From: Hofstenia miamia
Lineage: Eukaryota; Xenacoelomorpha; Acoela
NCBI GenBank assembly: GCA_004352715.1
Contig: SCFE01000001.1
Coordinates: 2,691,482 to 2,755,481, forward strand
DNA length: 64,000 nucleotides
Direction of reading: 5' to 3'
Under the pieces are notes generated by a model. The model was not told the DNA's origin, did not search any database, and saw only the letters and a list, made by a program, of their open reading frames with translations. Of this stretch, positions 11,601 to 23,600 are shown piece after piece. Every line of letters begins with the position of its first letter. The stretch's first letter is position 1. A program made the translations under genes and the position numbers.

Positions 11601-14600
11601 CCTTAAGTCTCAAATAGTGTAGTGGTTTGAATTCGGTTTCATTTTTGCAAATAATATTGCTTGGTTGTTTTCTAATTTGTGTAAAATTTTGGTAGGTAAG
11701 GGACTTCTCGCCAGTATAACTTTAGGAATTGGTCATTGAAATCAATCGCAATTCGAAACAATTCAATTTATACACAGCGCATGTACACATGTATACCAAA
11801 TTTAATCTATTTTACAATATTACATTTGGAGCTATTAATCTGGGATAGTGTTGTAATTTTAGCAATGTTTTTATTACCCCTAGATAATTCAAAATTGCAT
11901 TGATGCATGATTGATGACAGACTTTTACATATTTTTATTTTGCTATTCGTCCTACGTGACATATTAAAATTTCAGAAAAATTTCATTAAGCCACTCTTAA
12001 GATCTATGTGTTGGTCAATTTTGGGTAAATAGGGGCAAATGAGGCATCATCATTGACAAAATTATGAGTGGCGATTAATAAATTCTAAAGAATATTCAGT
12101 TTTCTTCGGCTTAATAATTAGATTCATAAATTTCAAGTAATTTCCTAAAATAGCCAGTAATCATTAAATGTTGCATGGCAGTGAATTTTTAAGTGTAATA
12201 TTTATTTTCGAGTAGCACTGCATCCACGTTATTCAGTTTCAGCATGTACGTATTGTACACGCCTTTTTTGCATTGGATTCGATTTAGATTCAATTAACAT
12301 TAAAATTTCGATAATTGATTCGATTTAATTCAATTATTGAAAACTAAACTTGCTTTAAACCTTTTTTCCTATTTGCTCTTATAAACATGGAACCAAAGAA
12401 AGTTTCATGGTTGAATGTTTGTTTGACCATTGTGACTGTATTGCCTCCAGAAATCAGTATGTATTGCTTAAAATGAGCTATAGAGTACTTTTTACATATA
12501 AAAAAATAACAAATGGAATTTTCATATATTTTTCTTATTTTACGTTTGACCCCCAAATCAATTAAAACTAATCGTAGTACTAAAGTATAGAAGGGCCACG
12601 CGGCCGAAATTGTTTTCACGCAGCTTTTTTTAACAACGTTGATCCTTAATAATAATGACTCAATCAATTTAATTGCATTTAATATATCTATATATCAAAA
12701 TATTCACAATTTTAAATGCATGTTGCCCCTAAAACTTTTGAATTTTTTTGCTAGAATGAAATTTTTCAGACCTCTTTGACACAAGCGCCGCTCGAAAAAT
12801 TATTCCGCTTTAATTTTATCTTGTTCCCCGAACAAGCCAGAAAAAATCAGCTAAACATAATTTCAAGCAAAGTTATGGACAAAGACAGCATGCGGGGGCG
12901 AATCGCCGTCCCCCATCCCTCAGTTCGTTTAGGGTTAATAATATCTTGTTACTTTTTATCAAATACCAGGCGCATGCTTTTTCATTTCATGTCCTTTCTA
13001 GTGAATAAAGAAACCCAAAAGGTTTTAGGTTTCCACAAAGTTACAATAGGAATTGAAAAAATTGCATCTTGACGTTTCATCCATATCAATTCTCACTTCT
13101 TATTGTATAAAAAGTATTTTTTTGTTAATTAATTTGTAGTTTCTCCATTGATTTTATGAATGGGTTCTTTGTTTATGATTTTGTCACAGTGTGTTTTCCC
13201 ATTTGATTTATAATCTCTCTACTACAAAGACATAATTTTTACAACCATTTCTGCATTTATTACCAAAACTATTTGATTATTTATCTTTCTGTAAATTGCT
13301 GCAATTTTATTTTGAAGTGCAGATCTCTGTCAAGTAGTTCAATTCCCCCGAATACTATCAGCACATTCAAATGGGCCCTTGTGTCTTTAAATGTACTTGA
13401 TTTCATACATTTTACAGTTTGAGCATGAAATGTGTGAACAACCATGACCCCATTAAATATTTAATAGGTCATGGAGCAGCTATATATTTGGAGGCCTACT
13501 TATTTTTTACAGTATTGTCCTGTTATTCTAGTTTGTGACGCCTTGCTTATTATTTAGCTAATGTTCATAGACTTTTCTTTAAATAATGTTTGTGTAGTGT
13601 CTCACTTCTTAGTAAGTGAGATAATTATTTTTGTTGCTTTAAAATTTACTTCGATGTTATAATTTGGATTTAGAGATAATTTATTAACAACTGATGCATT
13701 AATTCATGTCTTAGATGATCGGAGAAAGTATATTAATAACAACCAAGGGGTATTCATTTTAACTCTACGTTTTATCCGAGGCATTCAATTCAATTGATCA
13801 TAATATCTTAATAAATAAACTACAAAAAATATAAAATTTTGAAGAATCAGCAAGAAATTTAATTGATCTTCTTTTAATAATAGGCAACAATACGTAAAAA
13901 TTCAAAACTTAGCATCTCATTCAATGATAATTAACCATTTAATCCCACAAGATTCAGTACAAGAACCACTATTATTTAAAATCTGTTTAAATGACATCAA
14001 ACTTGATAATATAATAAAATACATACAGTATGCTGATGATTCATTATTATTTACAACCATATTTACTTAGTGCATTAGACAGGGCTATCTTTTATCTTGA
14101 TGAGAATAATATAAAGTTAAAAAACAAAGTTCATGGTCCTAAACAAATGAAATGATGAGAAACTAAGCTTACAAGTAAGCAATAAAATCATAGAAGAAGA
14201 AGAAAATCAAATTGTATACCTTATACCTAGGCATTATTTTTGATAATAAATTTAAAGAACATATTCATGAATTGGAGTTTAAGTATTATCTTTGAAAATA
14301 GTTATAAAAAACTCAAAAGAATTTACAATTATTTTTCATTAGCCTATTTACAAAAACTAAAATCATTACACAATTTTTCAAAATTAGATCAAAAGAAGAA
14401 CTTTTATCAAAACTACATAGAACAAAATACTATAGAAAAATTATATTTACAAAAATGAACCATGGGCAACTGTTTTATCAATTACTGTATAGATTTATGG
14501 AACAAATTATCGCCTGAAATTAAAGAAGAAACTAAGTTTAAAGAACTTAAGAAAAAATTAAAGTAGAATTATCACCAAACAAAAAAAAATTAAGGGGATG

Positions 14601-17600
14601 CCACACAAATTGTCTTTTGACTATAGTAAAAAAACTTTTTTGATTATGGTCAAAAGGCTAACCGGGTGGCAATCTAAAAAGTGACTTTTGCGGTTTAAGA
14701 TTAGTCAAATTATGAAATAGAAATGGTTTTATTTGGAAATGACTATTCGTCTTCTGTTTAATCGTGTTGCACCCCCAATAGTAAAGTTTTTGCAATTTTA
14801 TAAGAAAATAAATATTATTATTGAATAGCATTGCTCTTTTTAGCTTAATTATCATTAATAAATACACTATTTAATTAAGATCGTGGCCATTAAGATGGGC
14901 GGAAACAAATTGTCAAAATTGCTTTAGCGTGTTTTAAACTCAATTTCATTGGACAGAGAGAGTTGTTTCAAAGGCTGATTTGATGCGTATTATTTAAAAT
15001 TTTCTTTAAAGATTGGCACGTGCAAATTGGGTTTTATGTTTACATAGTTCTGTACATATGGTCTTTGTTTATGAATGATCAATTAACTATTCAATACACA
15101 TTCATGATGCTATTTAACGCAACATCAAAATGCTCTCCCGTCACCTACATTTAAAATGTAATTATAGCGACTCCACTTAGTAATTTTTGTACATGTATAT
15201 GCAATGCAATTTACGCAGAAACCTCTTTTGACTAATAGACAAAATAATGCAAAACCACAATTTTGACTATAGTCAAAAGACTAACCGTGTGGCACCCCCC
15301 TTATTCGGACAGTCCGAATAGTCTGCAACCTTAATACGAGTTTTTATACTTTTTTGTAATTTAAAAATATTGAAAATTATTATTGTTATTATTTAAAAAG
15401 TTCATGTATTGCCCTGGTTCGTGATAAACGGAAGCCCAATAGTGTGATTGGCTGCAAAGGGTTTCTCTCTGCGCTCTCAAAATATTCAAAAACGTTACCG
15501 AGTTATATCTCTTCTTCAAAGGATTGGCCTAAAATATTGTATGAAATGCGTGCACACAAATGTAGTTGTGTTTTACGTTTTTACTTTAAGAAATACATAG
15601 GTATGCATGTACAGCATTTTGCATTATATTGAAAAAGCATCATTTTTACGTATTTTCTAACAAAAATATTGAATTTATAATTTTTGAAAATTTTAGAAAG
15701 CATGTGTTGTAGACAATATTTCACCAAAATGTCTACCTTTGTTCTAGTTGAATAACGTTAAATTAGCACTCTGAGATAAAAAACATCTTTGATCTTTGTA
15801 AAGAGCTTTTATGTTGACTTTAATGCAATGCAAATATGGGGTGTCTGTGACACTCCAAACGTAAAATAAATAAGTTTAAAGTCAACTGAATTTAGCGGTT
15901 AATATATATGACAGTCCAGGTGAAAAGGTGGCTGAAGCCAACAGAAAGCATTTTGAGAAAAATGAGTTTAAAGTTTTTAGGCTTCCTGTAAGCCTTACAT
16001 ATGTCTTACAGTCAATATAGATAGCGTAGTGTTTTAGACTTTCAATGCCATTGTAATACATTGTTCATGTACATTTAGTTTTGTTATATTCCTCTGTTTG
16101 TCCAATGCTTGAGAATTTAATATATGTCGCACTTCCTTGATAACAAGAAATATACTGTACATGAAATAACATATCTGTTAGTATGTCAATAATTGACGTC
16201 ACTGTGACAACAAAAAATTACACACGCACTTTTAAATCACTGAGCACCTAGAAAATACATAAAACTCAGTTTTCATAAAACACGCCTTGAGCCAGCTTTG
16301 CACGTGGACTGTCACATTTATTTTAAGTTTTTTAATCATTTTATCAATGTAAGTTATATGCATATCACTTTTGTTTGTAAAATCCAATTGTTTTTATTAA
16401 ACGTGCTCGTTTTGTTCAAACAGAAATCAGGGTCATTATTAGGGCAATTCAATTGTGACCTTAAAAAATACGAATTGTGACCTAATGATTGCTCGATTGT
16501 TACCTTATGTGTGACTTTATTTAAAAAACCCAAATTTAAATATGCAAATCTTTAATTCTGATTAGAGAAATTATTGAATTGCAACATAAAATATTTTACA
16601 ACATTCTCAGGCAAGAAATTTCTTTTTTTTCTAGGAGTTTGCTCGAAATTGAAAAACTTCTTTCAACTGATCCAGATGTTGGTTGACAAAGTTGAAGTTT
16701 AGCGTAAGTTTCTGGCTCTATGTCTTGGCAGCTCATATTTACAATTTCCAGCATGTCATTTTTACGAAGTCTGTTTTGTATATAATCCCTCAAAGCGCAT
16801 GGATCGTCTTCAAAATTGAGGGCATTTAAGTCAGAATAGGCTTGAATTATCGAGTAATTTGAACTTTCCAGCTTTTGACATAAATTGAGCAAACCAGAAT
16901 AACAGCGCGTGATGTCAGCCAGCTCTTTTTCAACCAAAAAATTTTGAACAGATCCTTTTGCCTTTGCCACAATACTTCCATCATCGTTGAACCCAGAAAC
17001 AATTTCTTTGACTTTTATAAATTTTTTTGCGTAATATTCAATTGCCGCAGAGAGCCATGTACCCCAACGTGTTAGAACGGGACTTGGCGGAGTTCCAATC
17101 TCGGCAAATAAGTTTCTTCGCGTCGAATTTTTGACAATTGATCCTTTGACACTGGCAATTAAATCATCCACTTTAGTAAATTTACCTCTGATCCGTTCAG
17201 CGCAATTATGAATCAGATGCGCAATACAAAATACGTGAAAAACATTTGAGTATAATGTTTTCAACACTTTCCCTGCCGCGACCATGTATGCTGCCAAATC
17301 TGTTAGGAATAGCATAAAATTTTGTTGGGCGCAATTTATGCTCCGTAGTGCATCGTCCACTGCAGTCACAATAATATTTGTATTGGGAGCACTATCAATG
17401 GCCTTGCAGCAAATAACGTAAGTTTCATGTGGTTTTTCGATATTTCCAGCCAAAATATTGACGTACTTTGTGCCCCTTATTTCGGATTCGTCACAAGCAA
17501 GAAAAATCCTCTTATCTTTTAAATTTTCGTGAACGNNNNNNNNNNNNNNNNNNNNNNNNNNNNNNNNNNNNNNNNNNNNNNNNNNNNNNNNNNNNNNNNN

Positions 17601-20600
17601 NNNNNNNNNNNNNNNNNNNNNNNNNNNNNNNNNNNNNNNNNNNNNNNNNNNNNNNNNNNNNNNNNNNNNNNNNNNNNNNNNNNNNNNNNNNNNNNNNNNN
17701 NNNNNNNNNNNNNNNNNNNNNNNNNNNNNNNNNNNNNNNNNNNNNNNNNNNNNNNNNNNNNNNNNNNNNNNNNNNNNNNNNNNNNNNNNNNNNNNNNNNN
17801 NNNNNNNNNNNNNNNNNNNNNNNNNNNNNNNNNNNNNNNNNNNNNNNNNNNNNNNNNNNNNNNNNNNNNNNNNNNNNNNNNNNNNNNNNNNNNNNNNNNN
17901 NNNNNNNNNNNNNNNNNNNNNNNNNNNNNNNNNNNNNNNNNNNNNNNNNNNNNNNNNNNNNNNNNNNNNNNNNNNNNNNNNNNNNNNNNNNNNNNNNNNN
18001 NNNNNNNNNNNNNNNNNNNNNNNNNNNNNNNNNNNNNNNNNNNNNNNNNNNNNNNNNNNNNNNNNNNNNNNNNNNNNNNNNNNNNNNNNNNNNNNNNNNN
18101 NNNNNNNNNNNNNNNNNNNNNNNNNNNNNNNNNNNNNNNNNNNNNNNNNNNNNNNNNNNNNNNNNNNNNNNNNNNNNNNNNNNNNNNNNNNNNNNNNNNN
18201 NNNNNNNNNNNNNNNNNNNNNNNNNNNNNNNNNNNNNNNNNNNNNNNNNNNNNNNNNNNNNNNNNNNNNNNNNNNNNNNNNNNNNNNNNNNNNNNNNNNN
18301 NNNNNNNNNNNNNNNNNNNNNNNNNNNNNNNNNNNNNNNNNNNNNNNNNNNNNNNNNNNNNNNNNNNNNNNNNNNNNNNNNNNNNNNNNNNNNNNNNNNN
18401 NNNNNNNNNNNNNNNNNNNNNNNNNNNNNNNNNNNNNNNNNNNNNNNNNNNNNNNNNNNNNNNNNNNNNNNNNNNNNNNNNNNNNNNNNNNNNNNNNNNN
18501 NNNNNNNNNNNNNNNNNNNNNNNNNNNNNNNNNNNATATATATATATATACGATGATGTTAGGTTATGCTAGACGTGGACGACATTGGAAAGGCGTCATC
18601 GCGAGTAAAAATACATTGACTTCTCATAACACGCTAACTTAAAATTAAGATCAGTGTTGAACGTTTTGAAACATTATCTCTTTAAAACGAAAGTTAAAAT
18701 TCTTGGAGTTTGGAGAAGCTCAAAAGCTGCAATTAAATTATTTTAGTCAGAGCTGAAGGTATAAACGTTAAATTTTTAGTGAATCTCACAAAAACAGTTT
18801 CCCAAATTGTCTATTGGATTTTTAAAAATATTAAATTATTAAAGAATATGTATACATTAAGTAGACATTTTCGCATGTTATGTAAATTGCAAAATTTAAA
18901 AATCTCAAACATTAAATTCAATAAAGGAAAAATAAGGAGGAAATAACGGTGCCGCACCATAAAAATGACAATAGTGTTTGATGTGTACATTGTACTTTTT
19001 TAAATGCAGTGTTTATTTACATATTTCCAATTGCGAATCGCAATATTAATTAAACTATTTGTAGGGGAATGGAAGCAATTAGCAAAAACATAAATTTCAG
19101 AAGTAATATCCGGCATGATGTAGTAAATAGGAAAATGAAACCGTACTGAGGAACATGTCCCATTAACACTTTGTTAGAATATTCATTGAGGAATTTGGCG
19201 AAAACAGCCGACAGTGAGAGTAATGGTTGACCAGTGCTTAGCTGGCAGCATTGCTGTAGACATTTCTTGTAGTAGATGAACAAATCTAAAAATAATCATC
19301 CTAATTCAATATTCATTGAAACGCGTAATATAGTTCCAGACCAATTAATAACTCAATGGATGTAAGAAAATGTATTTAAACTGAATAAAGTATTTAGAAA
19401 AAGTTAATTTTCTTAAAATCAGTGTTTTGCAGTTAGGTTGGTCAGCCAACATACAGAAAAGCAAAACCGCATTCTCAAATTAAAGTGATAAAGAATTTTG
19501 CTATGTGCAAGATAAAAAAGATATCAATATCTTATACCAGTGAATTAAGTACTTTCTGAGCACATACGATTTTTTTAGAAACTTCCACTTCAGCGCACAT
19601 GGTAATGTCTGCTGAAATGAATGATAGGCATTTGCTGTACCAGTGGCGCACCCAGGGGGTTCAGCGTACAGGGGGTATGTACCCCTAAAAATGTAAACAA
19701 AACCCTCCTATCTGACATTATTAGAGATGAAATGAACGTCGCAATAATTATAATCATTTACTGCGATTGTTCATAGTTTTCCTATATCAATTAATGCATT
19801 CAATCAACATTAGTTCCCGCGTCTCAATTTTAGTTGCAAAATTTAACTGATAGAGGGAATCTACACTTTCATAATTTTTATCTGCCTTATTGAACATGAA
19901 TCGCAAGAAGAAGATATACGGTTCGCAGAGAATAACAAATATCAAACAACAGAAGCTCATTGATGATGAAACAAAATCATTAAAACCAATAACTGACTTC
20001 TTTGGGGAACCAGCACCCATTTTTACCCTACTAGCAAAAAGGAATATATCTGTACCTGTGGCACTGTTTCAAATGCAGTAAATGAAGATATAGCAAATAT
20101 AATTGTATCAAAGCCAAATTTGTCTGCTGCAGATAAGTCATATTGGCTCAATCCTCAGTTACCTATTGGAAGTTACAAATTCCATTGTCAGAAAATCAGT
20201 AAAGGGTCTAGAAATCTGATTTATACTTATCAGCGATCATGGTTATCAGATTTTTATTGGTTTATGTATTTTGTCGTACTTGTTTGCTGTTTGGAAATGT
20301 AAATGATCCTTCTTTCAAAAAGCAGTAACTTTCGTTTCAAAACCCTTTCAAATAATTCAAAAGCTTCCACTTCATGCTAACATGAATTTTGTGGTCATAG
20401 TTTACCTTTACCAGCCATCGCCTCAGCAGTGACTCAAAAAATAAAGGTGTATTTCGTGTGCTCTTGACATTGCAAGCAAACCACTATGAACTTCTAGCTA
20501 AACATATACAAAGCGCAACCAAAAATGCTTATTACATGTCTTGGCGAATACAGAATGAAATAATTTCTCTTCTTGGTTCTCAAATTCAGATTCAAGTTCT

Positions 20601-23600
20601 ATCAGACATTTATAATTCAGAGGTATATAGCATCATAGTTGACGAAGTGACTGATGAATATGCAAATACTAAGATAATGTCAATAAGTCTTCGATTCATT
20701 GATTTATCTTTTAATTTTCTTTAATTTCGTCATTTGAATCGAACAGGAGAGTGCATATCATATATATATATATATATATANNNNNNNNNNNNNNNNNNNN
20801 NNNNNNNNNNNNNNNNNNNNNNNNNNNNNNNNNNNNNNNNNNNNNNNNNNNNNNNNNNNNNNNNNNNNNNNNNNNNNNNNNNNNNNNNNNNNNNNNNNNN
20901 NNNNNNNNNNNNNNNNNNNNNNNNNNNNNNNNNNNNNNNNNNNNNNNNNNNNNNNNNNNNNNNNNNNNNNNNNNNNNNNNNNNNNNNNNNNNNNNNNNNN
21001 NNNNNNNNNNNNNNNNNNNNNNNNNNNNNNNNNNNNNNNNNNNNNNNNNNNNNNNNNNNNNNNNNNNNNNNNNNNNNNNNNNNNNNNNNNNNNNNNNNNN
21101 NNNNNNNNNNNNNNNNNNNNNNNNNNNNNNNNNNNNNNNNNNNNNNNNNNNNNNNNNNNNNNNNNNNNNNNNNNNNNNNNNNNNNNNNNNNNNNNNNNNN
21201 NNNNNNNNNNNNNNNNNNNNNNNNNNNNNNNNNNNNNNNNNNNNNNNNNNNNNNNNNNNNNNNNNNNNNNNNNNNNNNNNNNNNNNNNNNNNNNNNNNNN
21301 NNNNNNNNNNNNNNNNNNNNNNNNNNNNNNNNNNNNNNNNNNNNNNNNNNNNNNNNNNNNNNNNNNNNNNNNNNNNNNNNNNNNNNNNNNNNNNNNNNNN
21401 NNNNNNNNNNNNNNNNNNNNNNNNNNNNNNNNNNNNNNNNNNNNNNNNNNNNNNNNNNNNNNNNNNNNNNNNNNNNNNNNNNNNNNNNNNNNNNNNNNNN
21501 NNNNNNNNNNNNNNNNNNNNNNNNNNNNNNNNNNNNNNNNNNNNNNNNNNNNNNNNNNNNNNNNNNNNNNNNNNNNNNNNNNNNNNNNNNNNNNNNNNNN
21601 NNNNNNNNNNNNNNNNNNNNNNNNNNNNNNNNNNNNNNNNNNNNNNNNNNNNNNNNNNNNNNNNNNNNNNNNNNNNNNNNNNNNNNNNNNNNNNNNNNNN
21701 NNNNNNNNNNNNNNNNNNNNNNNNNNNNNNNNNNNNNNNNNNNNNNNNNNNNNNNNNNNNNNNNNNNNNNNNNNNNNNNNGATCCGTTCAGCGTTATTAT
21801 TAATCAGATGCGCAATACAAAATACGTGAAAAACATTTGAGTATGTTTTCAACACTTTCCCTGCCGCGACCGTGTATGCTGCTGAAGCTGTTAGGAATNT
21901 CAAATTGAGAGTATACACAAGCTGTTAATTGTTTGTAACTTGTTTTATGTGTAACAGATGTTATTTACTAATTTCTATACTTAGCAAATAAAATACTTAT
22001 CATTATCAAATGAAACACTGTGTAATACACAGTGTGTCAAGTTCCTGGCATTTTATTCATTCATTGTGACCATATTTATTTTAAACGCCCGATTGTGACT
22101 GTATTGTGACCTTATTGATTAGTTACTTTTAATCCCTTTTTAGGCACTCTTTTTTTTGACTGACTTAAATCTAGTATTAAATAATAGGAAATGCGATTTA
22201 TGCTGCATTTCCACGAGCGCGCTGCGGACACAAATTTACCTCAAATTTTTGAATTTGAAATTCAATTGTCCCTAGCGCGCTCGTGGAAACGCGCTATTAG
22301 ACTGTCCTAACGAAAAGATGAGAAAGCAACGTTTAAAATTTGGAAGGAAAACATTTAGAAAGCGAAGAAAATCTTGCTTCAAACACAGAGCTTCCTAAAA
22401 CCCCTTCCTGGCATTTCCTCTAACAAACTCACTTGAATTTTTTATTTCTTTAAAACAGCCTCTTCTATTATAATATCAAAAAAATGAAAAGATATTTATT
22501 TTCTTAGTCTTTGATGCTTACAATATACTTTCTAGTTTTTCCATCAGCAGTTTCTTCAATCAAACCATTGTTTTCAGGAGTTGTTTATCGCATTTATTGT
22601 TTGCATTCATAGGTAGGACATCTAAGAATTTGACATCGTGTATTCGTTTATAGACCGGAACTCTTTCTTCCACCCATTTCATGACATTCTCTTTTGAAAT
22701 GCTTGATTTGTTTACAATGAATGCTATCGGAATTTCACCGTACTCATCACTTGCATGACCAATTACCGCACAGTCAACAACTCCCTCAATTTCTAAACAA
22801 TTGTAATATATATTTATTTTATAATATTTCTGTTACGAGATATGTCATCCCAATTATGTATTTCTATACATGATCATTAAATTTGACCTTTTTATTCGTT
22901 TCAATATTAACTATTCTAAAATTACCAAATTAATTACTTGTTAAATTATTTACTAATTGGACCAAAGAATTTTAGACATTAGTTTTTTAATTGCCTAAAT
23001 CATTGATTTTCCCTGTTTTCCTCTTTTTCATTTTGAACAAACATTTTCTAAATTTTGCTACTTTTTGCTGTGATTTTTCCTGAATAAGGACGCGACTCTA
23101 GATAATATATTTTGGCCATAGTTATCCATGCGTGAAAACTAGAATTGAAATTTTTTTATTTTCAGTAATTTCGATGAGAATGGCCTTTTAAACGATAATC
23201 GTAATCATGGAAAATTAAATAGTAAAGCCTGACTGTGTTAACTGCTCTTCATAAATTATAGATTTAGCACATAAGCCACAGACATATTTTCAGTATTGAC
23301 AGATCCGTCTAAAATCGCACATAAAATTTGTTTTTGTATGGAGAAAACATACTTATTTCTGCTAACTATTTTGTATGAAAACTATGTAGAAACCAGTTAA
23401 TTCATTTTTTATTTTTCAAGGAACGTGATAAAACAATGAAATGTAATTTGCCGCAGCTGCTGTGCAGCAAGAAACTTAATCATATTTTGAAAGTTAATCA
23501 GAATTTCTTTCATCATGACATGAAGTAATGCTAAGAGCTCTGTTGTTTTTAAAAAATATCAATTTTTGAAATTTTATCGTTTTTATAAATATAATTCACT

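Larger units (their letters stand above)
18536..20780. other. Isolated 2,245-bp contig between two 1,000-N gaps, with (TA)n at both ends
   Basis: The contig begins and ends in TA repeats. It carries VPS53 exon 14 on the minus strand and the 5' half of a ZMYM1-like hAT element on the + strand. Both fit the locus near 47.9 kb if the contig is reverse-complemented. Confidence 0.85.
16426..22130 (-). mobile_element. hAT element (Ac-like, CGGBP1/DUF659 type), interrupted by gaps and a misplaced contig
   Basis: The outer segments (16437-16530 and 22065-22125) both carry repeated ATTGTGACC motifs, the kind of subterminal repeat that hAT transposases bind. Between them lie a transposase remnant at 16596-17535 and a second fragment at 21781-21898. 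The span also contains two 1,000-N gaps and contig 18536-20780, which probably does not belong here. The exact termini and target duplication are not resolved. Confidence 0.55.

Noticed and set aside
12344-12667. Minus-strand 107-codon frame
   Set aside because: Low-complexity AT-rich composition with no recognisable domain and no splice context.
17468-18572. Long + strand open frames across 17.5-18.6 kb and 20.7-21.8 kb
   Set aside because: They consist almost entirely of N from the two 1,000-base gaps, and the real sequence at the edges is antisense transposase or TA repeat.
18536-20780. A biological inversion of part of VPS53
   Set aside because: The exact 1,000-N gaps, the TA repeats at both contig ends and the matching transposon halves make misplacement more likely; it is reported as an assembly problem.
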